Origin: Singulisphaera sp045290345 | GTDB taxonomy: Bacteria > Planctomycetota > Planctomycetia > Isosphaerales > Isosphaeraceae | Direction: 5' to 3' | NCBI RefSeq assembly: GCF_045290345.1 | Contig: NZ_CP155447.1 | Span: 3,596,001-3,660,000, forward strand | DNA length: 64,000 nt | In this document: positions 1 to 7,699 of the stretch, piece by piece | Numbering within the stretch: position 1 is the first letter of the stretch | Layout of the letters: the number at the start of each line of letters is the position of its first letter | The notes under the pieces: model-generated | What the model saw: the letters and a program-made list of their open reading frames with translations, nothing else | Told to the model about the DNA's origin: nothing | Database searches by the model: none | Translations under genes and position numbers: made by a program

Positions 1-1368
1 GTCGTGATCGGCCAGCCGGTTCCACATCCGGTCGCTGTAGAGGGTCGATCGGGCCTGACTGATCAGCTCATACATGTCCTGCTGCGCGGGCCTGACCCCA
101 CCGAGGGCGAGCTCCGCCGGTCGATGAGCCGAGCCGCCGCCGACCGCTCCCAACATGAATTTGCGGAACATGCGGGGAATCGGAGCGCCGATCTTTCCGA
201 CGATTGCCTCGCGTACCTTCTGTGACTTGAACCAGACGTAACCGGCCAGCGCTTCGTCGGCCCCTTCGCCCGTCAGCGCCACCTTGTAGCCCTGGCCGTG
301 AACCGCCTGGGCCAGACGCATCAACGCCGCGCATGAGGTGTCGAGGATCGGCCCCTCGGCCGCGACCGTCAGTTCCGGAAACGCGGAGGCGATCTGGGCT
401 TTATCCATCGTCACTGTCGTGAGTTTGGATCCGAGCACCTGCGCGGCCTCGATCGACTGCGGACGTTCGTCCGGGCCGGCATTGTCCAGGCCGATCGTGA
501 ACGAAGGGACCGCCGAGCCCCGTTGTCGTGAGCTCAGACCCAGAACAACCGTCGAGTCGAGGCCACCGCTGATGTAACTGACGACCGGAACATCACCTCG
601 CAGGCGACGCTCCACTGACTGGCGCAGCAACCCCTCGAATTCGTCGATCAAGGGCTCGGGGTTGTCGAGCCGACGCTCGTCGCCCATGTCGGGAAAGTCG
701 AGATCCCAGTACTGCTTCACCTCGACCCGGCCGTCCTTGATTCTCAGGTAATGGCCCGGGGCGAGCGACTTGATTCCGTCGAAGTAGGTGCGCGTCGTCC
801 CCGCGCAGAAGAATGAGAAGAGATGATCGATCCCTTTCGGGTCGGGCACAGCCGGCACCATGCCCGAAGAGAGAAGTGCCTTGATCTCGGAGCCCCAGAG
901 GAGCCAGCCATCGCGCTCGGTGTAGTAGAGCGGGCAAATGCCCACCCGGTCGCGCCCCAGGATCAGGGTTCGATTTTGACGGTCCCAGAGTGAGACCGCG
1001 AACTGGCCCCGCGCCCGATCGAACATCGCCTCGCCGTGGTCCTCATAGAGGTGGACCCAGGCCTCGGTGTCGCACCGGGTTGCCAGGCGATGCCCGCGGG
1101 CCAGCAACTGCTCACGGAGTTCGGGATACTCGAACAACTCGCCGTTGAAGGCCACCCAAATATCGCCGCGTTCGTTGGGAATCGGCTGCCGTCCGCCGGC
1201 CAGGTCGATGATCGAGAGCCGGCGCGCCCCCAGGGCGACCCCGGGTTCGATGTGAATATGCTCGTCATCAGGTCCACGATGGGCGATCGCACCGGTCATG
1301 GCCAGGAGCCGTTGTGCCGGAAACTCACGCGTACCATTCAGGTCCAAAGCACCAGCGATGCCACACAT
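1..1368 (-). CDS. asnB: Asparagine synthase (glutamine-hydrolysing), class B; C-terminus beyond window
   Basis: Reading from the ATG at 1368 gives 456 codons without a stop, running off the left edge. The protein begins MCGIAGALDL; Cys2 is the N-terminal nucleophile that releases ammonia from glutamine. The Ntn-hydrolase domain covers about residues 1-210 (AHRGPDDE, FNGELFEY). The ATP-pyrophosphatase synthetase domain follows, with the PP-loop SGGLDST and the GEGADE motif. The likely reaction is ATP-dependent amidation of aspartate or of an Asp-like side chain. The long length and solo setting also fit exopolysaccharide or exosortase-associated amidotransferases, so free asparagine may not be the product. 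It lies just downstream of a nitrilase-fold gene on the same strand. Confidence 0.93.
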   Translation of the reverse strand, partial: MCGIAGALDLNGTREFPAQRLLAMTGAIAHRGPDDEHIHIEPGVALGARRLSIIDLAGGRQPIPNERGDIWVAFNGELFEYPELREQLLARGHRLATRCDTEAWVHLYEDHGEAMFDRARGQFAVSLWDRQNRTLILGRDRVGICPLYYTERDGWLLWGSEIKALLSSGMVPAVPDPKGIDHLFSFFCAGTTRTYFDGIKSLAPGHYLRIKDGRVEVKQYWDLDFPDMGDERRLDNPEPLIDEFEGLLRQSVERRLRGDVPVVSYISGGLDSTVVLGLSSRQRGSAVPSFTIGLDNAGPDERPQSIEAAQVLGSKLTTVTMDKAQIASAFPELTVAAEGPILDTSCAALMRLAQAVHGQGYKVALTGEGADEALAGYVWFKSQKVREAIVGKIGAPIPRMFRKFMLGAVGGGSAHRPAELALGGVRPAQQDMYELISQARSTLYSDRMWNRLADHD

Positions 1369-1513
1369 CGTCGAACCCTCACCCAGTTTGTTTTCGTTGG
1401 ATTCAGCCGCCGAGGCGAGAAGGCGCTCGGCCCAGGAAGTCCAAGAGAGGAACGTGCCAAGCCATCCAACCAGTTGCTGCGACAACGTCGGGCAAACGCC
1501 ATGTCAACAGGCT

Positions 1514-1693
1514 TCAGCCGTTTAATGGTAGGAGATCGATCTCGGGCAAGTCAAAAGTGAGAGTCGAGGGAGTGGCGGTCAAAGACCTGCGCCGGCTCGC
1601 TCTCCAGTAGATGAAACCACCGAGGACGCCGATCCAGAGAGTTCCGAGCCGGAAGAGGAAACCACGCGGGCCGAGGGGGACGTAGAACGCCAC
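1514..1693 (-). CDS. Possible small one-TM protein, or the out-of-frame 3' end of the nitrilase gene
   Basis: A GTG at 1693, with GAGGA about 8 nt upstream, opens 59 codons ending in TGA at 1514. The peptide has one clear hydrophobic helix (FRLGTLWIGVLGGFIYW) followed by RASRRR and a polar tail. Third-codon GC is roughly 80 percent over the first 36 codons, against under 60 percent for the overlapping nitrilase frame, so this frame looks the better coding frame here. Either it is an independent membrane peptide between the nitrilase and asnB, or a one-base shift has detached it from the nitrilase. I do not recognise a family. Confidence 0.4.
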   Translation of the reverse strand: MAFYVPLGPRGFLFRLGTLWIGVLGGFIYWRASRRRSLTATPSTLTFDLPEIDLLPLNG

Positions 1694-2493
1694 GATTTGA
1701 GTCCTCGATGAGAGTGAACGGTCAGTGAAGACAGTAAGACTTGTTCCTCGACACCGGCCAGGACCGTCGCGCCGTGGAGTCCATCGCTGATACTACTGAG
1801 GCCGGCGAACCGATCGGTAATTCGCTGTTTGATGACCGGAATCATGGTCTGGGTGGAACCACACTGGTTCGCGAACACGACGGGAATTCCCAGGTCATAA
1901 GCAACCTTACCTGGTATTGCGCCCGAGAGCGGGCCGACATGGCCGAAGAGCCAATGTTTTTTTCCGGTATTGCGATCCGCGAAGTCAGGCCAGGCCGCCG
2001 ACACGATCGCCATGTCGATCCGATCGCGATATTGACGCCAGACCCGGCGATAGATCATATCAGCACAGACCGCAAAACCGATTCGTCCCCAACGGGTCGT
2101 CACGATCAACGGCTCTCGGCCCGGCATGAACCGGAACCGTTCCCAGAAGACGAGGTTGCGCTTTCGGTAGACGTGCGTTTCCCCGTCCGCGGTGACGTAG
2201 GCGATGGAGTCGTAGAGGTGCCTTCCTTCCCGCTCGACGAACCCCGCGGCAATGTCCATCCGCCACTGGCGGCTTCGCTTCCGCAGGTAGTCGAGGGTCG
2301 GACCATCCCGGCCTTCGGCATAAGGTGTGTAGTCGGGACAGAGGCTGTAGCCCGTGTTGAATAGCTCGGGCAGGACGGCCAGCTCCGCCCCTCCCTCATA
2401 GGCCTGACGAAGCAACCCGTCGGCCCGCGCAACGTTGTCGGCGACGCGAAGGGGCTCGGAGTTCATCTGAATCGCAGCGGCGACGATTTTCAT
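1579..2493 (-). CDS. Carbon-nitrogen hydrolase (nitrilase superfamily)
   Basis: The 304-residue product shows the nitrilase triad: Glu43 in LPELFNTGY, Lys111 in YRKRNLVFW and Cys143 in FAVCADM. The family hydrolyses C-N bonds of amides or nitriles in the cytoplasm; the substrate cannot be told. The fold is readable to about residue 255. The last 45 residues (from HSHRG onward) are Ser/Arg-rich and unlike the family, and overlap a better coding frame, so a frameshift or overprinted end is possible. It starts at an ATG and is divergent from the GbsR-like regulator at 2919. asnB follows downstream on the same strand, so glutamine/amide nitrogen metabolism is a reasonable theme. Confidence 0.8.
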   Translation of the reverse strand: MKIVAAAIQMNSEPLRVADNVARADGLLRQAYEGGAELAVLPELFNTGYSLCPDYTPYAEGRDGPTLDYLRKRSRQWRMDIAAGFVEREGRHLYDSIAYVTADGETHVYRKRNLVFWERFRFMPGREPLIVTTRWGRIGFAVCADMIYRRVWRQYRDRIDMAIVSAAWPDFADRNTGKKHWLFGHVGPLSGAIPGKVAYDLGIPVVFANQCGSTQTMIPVIKQRITDRFAGLSSISDGLHGATVLAGVEEQVLLSSLTVHSHRGLKSWRSTSPSARVVSSSGSELSGSASSVVSSTGERAGAGL

Positions 2494-2864
2494 GGTGGTT
2501 CACCCCCGCATCCATGAGGATGGCGAACTAATGTGGTCAGAGGAAGCGCATTGGGAGCAGAGGTTCAGGTTGTCCGTTCAAAAAAATGCGACCACATGGA
2601 AGTCGGTCGCCTCTCATCATCCTAATCATCGGCGGGAACCAGGCCGTCGCAGGGAAGATTTTTTCAGATCAAGCCTGGTCGTACGGTATTGTCCGATTTC
2701 GCGAAGAAGGCGGAACGCGACGCGGACGCCTGGAACGCAAGCCCGGAACCGATTGATCCGTACTGTTAACCCATTTCGAAACGGCCGAGAAGATCAACTC
2801 AAGAAAAAGGCCGCGTTGGTCGACTCCCCCAGGCGCGCGTTCAGTCTGAGGCGCGGCCATTCCC

Positions 2865-2893
2865 TTGTTGTGTCCGCTACTACGGAGTATTAT
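2865..2893 (+). promoter_or_regulatory. Putative sigma70-type promoter of the GbsR-like gene
   Basis: TTGTTG at 2865-2870 and TATTAT at 2888-2893 are separated by 17 bases, and the start codon at 2919 follows about 25 bases after the -10. The -10 differs from TATAAT at one position. The rest of the 425-bp gap between the divergent nitrilase and regulator genes shows nothing else I can support. Confidence 0.5.
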
Positions 2894-2918
2894 TTCTGAA
2901 GAAACTGTTTGAGCAGAC

Positions 2919-3506
2919 ATGGCGGTACATCCCGTGACACTCACTCCCGCTGCACAGAAGTTCGTTCTCCATTGGGGCGAGATGGGCCAGGCCTGGGGGA
3001 TCAACCGGACCATGGCCCAGGTTCACGCATTGTTGTTCGTCGCTCCTCAGGCCCTCGACGCAGAGGAAATCAGCCGGCTGCTCGACGTGAGCCGCTCAAA
3101 CGTTTCGACGAGCCTGCGCGAGTTGATCACCTGGGGGGTGGTCCGCCGGGTCCACATTATCGGCGATCGACGGGACCGCTTCGAGGCGCTCAAGGACGTC
3201 ATGGAGACGTTTCGGGTGATCATGGCCGAGCGGAAGCGGCGCGAGATGGATCCCACTATTGCGCTCCTCGAGCATTGCGTCCACGAGGCCGAGACCGGCG
3301 GAGACGCCGAGGACTACACGCGCGAGCAACTCGAGAAGATGCTCGAGTTCACCCGGATGGTGACCACCTGGTACAGCCAGATCGATCGCTTGTCGACCCC
3401 GGCACTTCAGCGTCTGTTTCGCGGGGGGGCGAAACTGGCCACCCTGTTCGGGATTGCGGGGTCGGCTCCAAGCGAGGCAGCTGAATCCGGTGCCGGGAAG
3501 AAGTAA
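2919..3506 (+). CDS. GbsR/MarR-family transcriptional regulator
   Basis: The 195-residue protein has the GbsR layout: an N-terminal helix (AAQKFVLHWGEMGQAWG), then a winged helix with LDAEEISRLLDVSRSNVSTS as recognition region and GVVRRVHIIGDRRDRFE as wing. A long helical C-terminal dimerisation part follows. GbsR proteins repress osmoprotectant (glycine betaine/choline) genes in Bacillus; the target here is unknown. It is divergent from the nitrilase gene, which is the obvious candidate target. The ATG at 2919 follows the promoter-like elements closely. The C-terminal 15 residues are low complexity. Confidence 0.85.
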   Translation: MAVHPVTLTPAAQKFVLHWGEMGQAWGINRTMAQVHALLFVAPQALDAEEISRLLDVSRSNVSTSLRELITWGVVRRVHIIGDRRDRFEALKDVMETFRVIMAERKRREMDPTIALLEHCVHEAETGGDAEDYTREQLEKMLEFTRMVTTWYSQIDRLSTPALQRLFRGGAKLATLFGIAGSAPSEAAESGAGKK

Positions 3507-3573
3507 AAAGAGACAGGCGGGGACGGTCTTTTCTCGATTTTGCGGGGTGTCGCCCCGGGCTGCCCCCTCCTTG

Positions 3574-3616
3574 AGGTGGCTTCTGGGCTGTCCGCAACCT
3601 AATCCCAGAGCCACCT
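3574..3616. terminator. Hairpin between convergent genes, candidate bidirectional terminator
   Basis: Bases 3574-3587 (AGGTGGCTTCTGGG) are complementary to 3604-3616 (CCCAGAGCCACCT) with one bulged base and a loop of about 16 nt. It lies between the 3' ends of the GbsR-like gene (+) and the small lipoprotein gene (-). There is no T-tract on either strand. Confidence 0.4.
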
Positions 3617-3660
3617 GACAGTGGTCGCTTGAGCATTTTCAAGTCGACCGCTACTTCCGC

Positions 3661-3894
3661 TCAGCGCTTCTTGCCCGCGGGTTTGCCCACGGGATTCTGG
3701 CTCTGGTACGCTCGCTCCTCGTCCGCGACTCGGTCCATTTCGGCCTCGGCTTTCGCCACATCGTCCGAGCTCAAGGGACCACTCAACGCCTCAGCACTCG
3801 TATGTGTTGTAGCTGAAGAGCCGGCATTCCCGCATCCGAGAAGCAGTAGGCAAGGTAGCGAGAGAACGGTCATCAGGATCAATCGAAGTCTCAT
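3661..3894 (-). CDS. Small lipoprotein
   Basis: The 77-residue product begins MRLRLILMTVLSLPCLLLLGC: a basic start, a hydrophobic stretch and a lipobox LLGC, so the mature protein would begin at the lipidated Cys21. The remaining about 55 residues are polar (Ala/Glu/Ser, ending GKPAGKKR), with no domain I recognise. It starts 31 bp after the stop of the DUF1559 gene on the same strand. A small lipoprotein in this position next to a DUF1559 gene is a familiar planctomycete arrangement, suggesting co-transcription and an envelope role. Confidence 0.75.
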   Translation of the reverse strand: MRLRLILMTVLSLPCLLLLGCGNAGSSATTHTSAEALSGPLSSDDVAKAEAEMDRVADEERAYQSQNPVGKPAGKKR

Positions 3895-3925
3895 GGGGTT
3901 CGCCTCTGATCAAAATTTCGGTGGA

Positions 3926-5011
3926 TCAATATTCGTCGGAGCTCAGCGGCTCATTGTCGTCGATGACCGCCAGTTTTCGGAAGGTGGACGGGTTCACGGT
4001 GAATTTGATGAACTTGACAGAGCCGTCGCCGAACACCGCGTTGATGCCGCCTGAGTGGGGGCCTCCGAAATTCCGACGCCAGATCGCTGCGCCTGTATCG
4101 GGACTGGGAGGAGTCTTGTAGGCATCACACAACCAAGGGTTCGCACTGTCGGGAGTGGGAACGAAATGCCCGCGGACGTTATCCTCGTCCCAGCCTGCGT
4201 TCTGCCAGGTCTCGTTGTCGCCTCCTTCGCTGCCGAATCCCTTCGGGGAGATCGCCTTCTCTGCACAGAGGATCGAATTCGAGGTCCCATCCTTGAAGTC
4301 GGCTAACAACCGTTTGACGCCCGCACCACTCCAGACGATGGCCCCTTTTTTGCCGCTAAAGTTTCCTTTGTTGATATTTGGTGCATCTGCATGAGTGTCA
4401 ATGAGGCCGTTGGGAGCGGCCGGAAGCGTCGATGCGGGAGCACAGCTTGCTGCCAAACCGGTACGAAATCCCTGACAGCCTGCGTAATCGTTGCGGGACG
4501 TTGCTGTTGCCTTATCGGATCCGTACCGTTCGTTAACCCGCCGTGACGGGCAGTAGTAGCCCGCAATCGCCACTCGAGAGACGAGGAGTTCGCCAGTCGT
4601 TGTTGTGGTTCCGCCCTCACCTTTGAGCGGCCCGGTGAAGTTGGCTAAGTTGTAAACTTGCTGTTGCTCGATGAAGGGCAAGATCTTGAAGAAGTGGTTC
4701 CATCCATCAGGCCCATCCGCATTGCAGCATGCAAATTTTGGGTTGGTAGTGTCGCGGCCGTCGTATGGCCCCTGGGGCAGGTGGCCGTTGGACGACTCGA
4801 AGTTCATGAACCCCAGCCCGATCTGCTTCAGGTTGTTGGTGCACTGAGCGCGCCGAGCGGCCTCACGGGCCGACTGCACTGCGGGGAGGAGGAGGCCAAT
4901 GAGCACGGCAATGATGGCGATGACGACCAGGAGTTCAATGAGAGTGAAACCAGAACGCCGTTGTGTAACCGAAGGATCACGTTCAATTGGCATGACCGCT
5001 GCAATGTTCAT
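3926..5011 (-). CDS. DUF1559 pseudopilin-like protein
   Basis: The 361-residue protein has a type IV pilin/pseudopilin N-terminus: a prepilin cleavage and methylation site (RRSG before FTLIELLVVIAIIAVLIG) and a hydrophobic alpha-1 helix. A DUF1559 head domain follows (SAREAARRAQCTNNLKQIGL). The C-terminus carries the typical His-Gly ... Asp-Gly signature (GGPHSGGINAVFGDGSVKFI). Such proteins are processed by prepilin peptidase and occur in many copies in planctomycetes; their function is not established. I chose the ATG at 5011 because AGGAG precedes it; an in-frame upstream start would add 18 residues without a better site. Confidence 0.9.
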   Translation of the reverse strand: MNIAAVMPIERDPSVTQRRSGFTLIELLVVIAIIAVLIGLLLPAVQSAREAARRAQCTNNLKQIGLGFMNFESSNGHLPQGPYDGRDTTNPKFACCNADGPDGWNHFFKILPFIEQQQVYNLANFTGPLKGEGGTTTTTGELLVSRVAIAGYYCPSRRVNERYGSDKATATSRNDYAGCQGFRTGLAASCAPASTLPAAPNGLIDTHADAPNINKGNFSGKKGAIVWSGAGVKRLLADFKDGTSNSILCAEKAISPKGFGSEGGDNETWQNAGWDEDNVRGHFVPTPDSANPWLCDAYKTPPSPDTGAAIWRRNFGGPHSGGINAVFGDGSVKFIKFTVNPSTFRKLAVIDDNEPLSSDEY

Positions 5012-5562
5012 CCCGCTCCTCATCACAAAAACTGAAAGCCATCGTCCATCCGAGAACACACTCAAACTGGTCGATGTCTGTCGCTAAGTTTAAGCAGGGC
5101 GAATGAATCGGTGATGGGTGATTGGTTAAGATTGCGAGAAGCTATTTCGTCGGACGCCTCATCCTGACAGGCTATGCGAATGAGTCGTAACGCATGGCAC
5201 GACAAAATTCGTTCGCTCCGCGACTACTGAAATCTGCAAATTTGCAAAAAAGAAATATTGTGAGATGTTGTTTATTTGTGTGGAAAATTGATTGTTGATT
5301 GCGGCTGTGGCCTGCGGTGGACGCATGTTCTCTGCGGCGTCAAGGGCTCTCCTGTAATTCAAAAGAATGCGATGTGTGCCAGTTTTGTTGTCGCGACGAC
5401 AGGGGCGATCGCGCTCGTGCTTGCGCGGCGAAACGATCCGAACCGGACGCCGGGCAATTGACCCACTCCGCTAGCCTGGTCAGAATCGTGCGGTTGATGG
5501 GATCGGGTGAAGCCACGGTTCTGCTCAGCAAGACGCATCAAGAATCAAAAGGGAGAAGCGCA
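5012..5562. other. Intergenic region between divergent DUF1559 and DUF1080 genes
   Basis: About 550 bp hold no gene I can support. Bases about 5160-5300 are distinctly AT-richer than the surroundings (for example AAAAAAGAAATATTGTG near 5245). They could hold the promoters of the two divergent genes, but no clear -35/-10 pair stands out. Confidence 0.4.
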
Positions 5563-6174
5563 ATGATACGAACCACACTCACGCTGGCGGTGGTTGTGAC
5601 GCTTGCGGCGACTTCGGTCGGGGCCGCTGAAGGAGAATTCAAGGCTCTCTTCAATGGCAAGGACCTGAGCGGTTGGGTGACACCCGCCGACAAGGCCCTC
5701 TTCAGTGTCGAAAATGGGGAGATCGTCGGGCGCACCCAGGGGAATCTCAAGAAGAACGAGTTTCTCGTCACCGAGAAGCCCTATGGCGACTTCGTGCTCA
5801 AAGCCAAGGTCAAGCTCCGCAACCACAACTCCGGGATTCAGTTCCGCAGTAAGCGAGCCGAAGACGGAGCCGTGTCGGGGCCGCAGGCCGACGTGGCCGA
5901 CGGCTACTGGGGCCTTCTTTATGAGGAGCGGGGCCGAGGGATCCTCGAACAATTCGATAAGAAGAAGGCCGAAGCCCTGATCAAGAAGAACGACTGGAAC
6001 GAGTTCGTGATCGCCGCCAAGGGGGATCATGTCACGATCGACATCAACGGTACGCGCGTGATCGACCGGACGGACCCGAAGTTTGCCAAGGAGGGGATCA
6101 TCGCCCTGCAAGTCCATACCGGTGAACCGATGGAGGTCCGCTACAAGGACCTGGAAATCAAGACGGGCGACTGA
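5563..6174 (+). CDS. Secreted DUF1080 (3-keto-disaccharide hydrolase-type) protein
   Basis: The 203-residue protein has a signal peptide (MIRTTLTLAVVVTLAATSVGAA), then one concanavalin-like beta-sandwich DUF1080 domain: FKALFNGKDLSGW at its start, NSGIQFRSK in the middle and LQVHTGEPMEVRYKDLEIK at the end. The family contains 3-keto-disaccharide hydrolases and probable glycan-binding proteins, and is expanded in planctomycetes. The substrate here is unknown. The ATG at 5563 is preceded by GGGAGAAG, which favours it over upstream in-frame starts that would bury the signal peptide. Confidence 0.88.
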   Translation: MIRTTLTLAVVVTLAATSVGAAEGEFKALFNGKDLSGWVTPADKALFSVENGEIVGRTQGNLKKNEFLVTEKPYGDFVLKAKVKLRNHNSGIQFRSKRAEDGAVSGPQADVADGYWGLLYEERGRGILEQFDKKKAEALIKKNDWNEFVIAAKGDHVTIDINGTRVIDRTDPKFAKEGIIALQVHTGEPMEVRYKDLEIKTGD

Positions 6175-6193
6175 CGCCGCCCCGCTCGATCAC

Positions 6194-6249
6194 AAGCGCG
6201 GCACATCAGCTTGGCGACTGATTGAATGCCAAGCTGATGTGCCGCGCTT
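6194..6249. repeat. Perfect 21-bp inverted repeat between convergent genes
   Basis: Bases 6194-6214 and 6229-6249 are exact reverse complements (21 of 21) around a 14-nt loop. The position, between the 3' ends of the DUF1080 gene (+) and the ion-channel gene (-), suits a bidirectional terminator. The arm is longer than a usual intrinsic terminator and lacks a T-tract, so a palindromic repetitive element is also possible. Confidence 0.75.
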
Positions 6250-6271
6250 CGTTGCGCCTGTCCCGTTGTTC

Positions 6272-7294
6272 TCAGAGGAGGGCATTCACCAGGTTCAGAC
6301 CCACGGCACAGGCGTAGGCCGGGAGAAACAGCCAGCGTGCAAATCGCTGGATCCGTTGCGCTCGGTCGCGCCGCCCTCGATCCAAGGCGACGTGAACATA
6401 CGTAACTGTGGCCGCCGCGGCGGTCACGAAGCCGAATCCGATCAAGGCATGCTTGTCGACGAATGTCAGGTAAGCCACCTTCGGCAATGAGAAGTCGATG
6501 GCAAAGTTGAAGGCCACGAGCGAGATCAGGGCCGCCGTGCACGTACTGATCTGCGGCTGGAGGCCAGACGGCTCGAACCAGAAGGCAGCCCATGCCACGA
6601 TCGTCAAGAGCGTCAATGGCACGAGAACGCGCCAGAAGTAGAACGTCCACTGCCGCTGTACGACCACCTGGTAGATATAGCTTGGATAGGTCTCCTGGCC
6701 GGGAACGTAGCGACGGGGCTCAACCCGAGCGGACGCTTTTTCGATCGTCCAGTCCGTGACAAACGCTTTCTCATCGACCATAACGAGCGCGGGATCGACC
6801 TGGAGGGACTGAACCGACTCGTCCTCGAACGTCCCGATCCGCACACTCATCACCTGGCGGTCGAACGGAAACTGGCGCAGGTTCATCGGGACGGAAAACT
6901 TACCACTGACGATCACCCAACTTGACACCCTGCCTTCGTCGTCGGCCTCGATGACCGGATCGAAGTGGAATCGGGGCTGTTCCAGCGCGTTCTCAAAAAA
7001 GACGCGCGGGGTCCAGATCTTCCCCGGCGCATGGCGAGTCACTCCATTGGCCGTCGATTCCGGGCGAGCGGTCCTCGGGTCGCGCCAGTTCAGCTCCAAA
7101 TAGCCGGTCACATCAAACGACTCGTCGCGCGAGGTAATGCGGGCGAAATCGAGGATATAGAAGCCAATCGAAACCTCGACCGGCTTTCCCTGAACGCGTG
7201 GCGGCGTCATATCCGCATCCAGGGGCGCGGTGGCTGGAGCCGAGCCAATTGCGGAGAGAGTCAATACCAGGCGAATCGCTCCGAAGCATCCCAT
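6272..7294 (-). CDS. Pentameric ligand-gated ion channel (Cys-loop receptor homologue, GLIC/ELIC type)
   Basis: The 340-residue protein has a signal peptide (1 to about 22) and a beta-sandwich ligand-binding domain to about 220. That domain includes IWTPRVFFENA and the conserved MNLRQFPFDRQ loop, the prokaryotic Cys-less form of the Cys-loop. Four membrane helices follow: M1 with its Pro (FWRVLVPLTLLTIVAW), pore-lining M2 (TCTAALISLVAFNFAI), M3 after LPKVAYLTFVDKHA, and a C-terminal M4 near the end. Length matches bacterial channels such as GLIC. It should form a homopentamer in the inner membrane gated by an unknown ligand. It is convergent with the DUF1080 gene and not obviously in an operon. 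Confidence 0.9.
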   Translation of the reverse strand: MGCFGAIRLVLTLSAIGSAPATAPLDADMTPPRVQGKPVEVSIGFYILDFARITSRDESFDVTGYLELNWRDPRTARPESTANGVTRHAPGKIWTPRVFFENALEQPRFHFDPVIEADDEGRVSSWVIVSGKFSVPMNLRQFPFDRQVMSVRIGTFEDESVQSLQVDPALVMVDEKAFVTDWTIEKASARVEPRRYVPGQETYPSYIYQVVVQRQWTFYFWRVLVPLTLLTIVAWAAFWFEPSGLQPQISTCTAALISLVAFNFAIDFSLPKVAYLTFVDKHALIGFGFVTAAAATVTYVHVALDRGRRDRAQRIQRFARWLFLPAYACAVGLNLVNALL

Positions 7295-7699
7295 TGCGTT
7301 CTTTTCTCCGCGTTCGTCAGAACGAACTTCCGTTGATCCGGTCGTGTAAGGCGAGGATGAGACCGGTTCACCTGGCTGACTTTTGGCGCTTGGGTGGGTC
7401 GCCGCCTCGAGCCTGATCCTCCGGTGACGGGAATCTTACCGCCCATAAAGCGTGGCCTGAACCCATTCCTCGCCCATTTCGGCAACTTGTCCGCGGATCG
7501 GGGTTCCCAACTGACGTGTGGTCGTTCTGCAACGAGAGAGCGGAGAGACGCGCCTTCTCGGGGTTGGCTCGTGTATAATCTCTAACAATGAAGTTGCGGA
7601 ATCTGTCGCCGGACCGCCAGGCTTCGAAGGCCGAGACTTCCTCCTCTCGGCCGATTGGACCTGTGACGTTCTCCTTCCCGGACGATCAAACCAACCGCC
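7295..7699. other. Intergenic region between divergent channel and DUF3754 genes
   Basis: About 400 bp without a supported gene. A perfect TATAAT at 7574-7579 is a candidate -10 element for the DUF3754 gene, with no convincing -35 at the right distance and a long leader of about 110 nt before the start at 7700. Confidence 0.35.
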
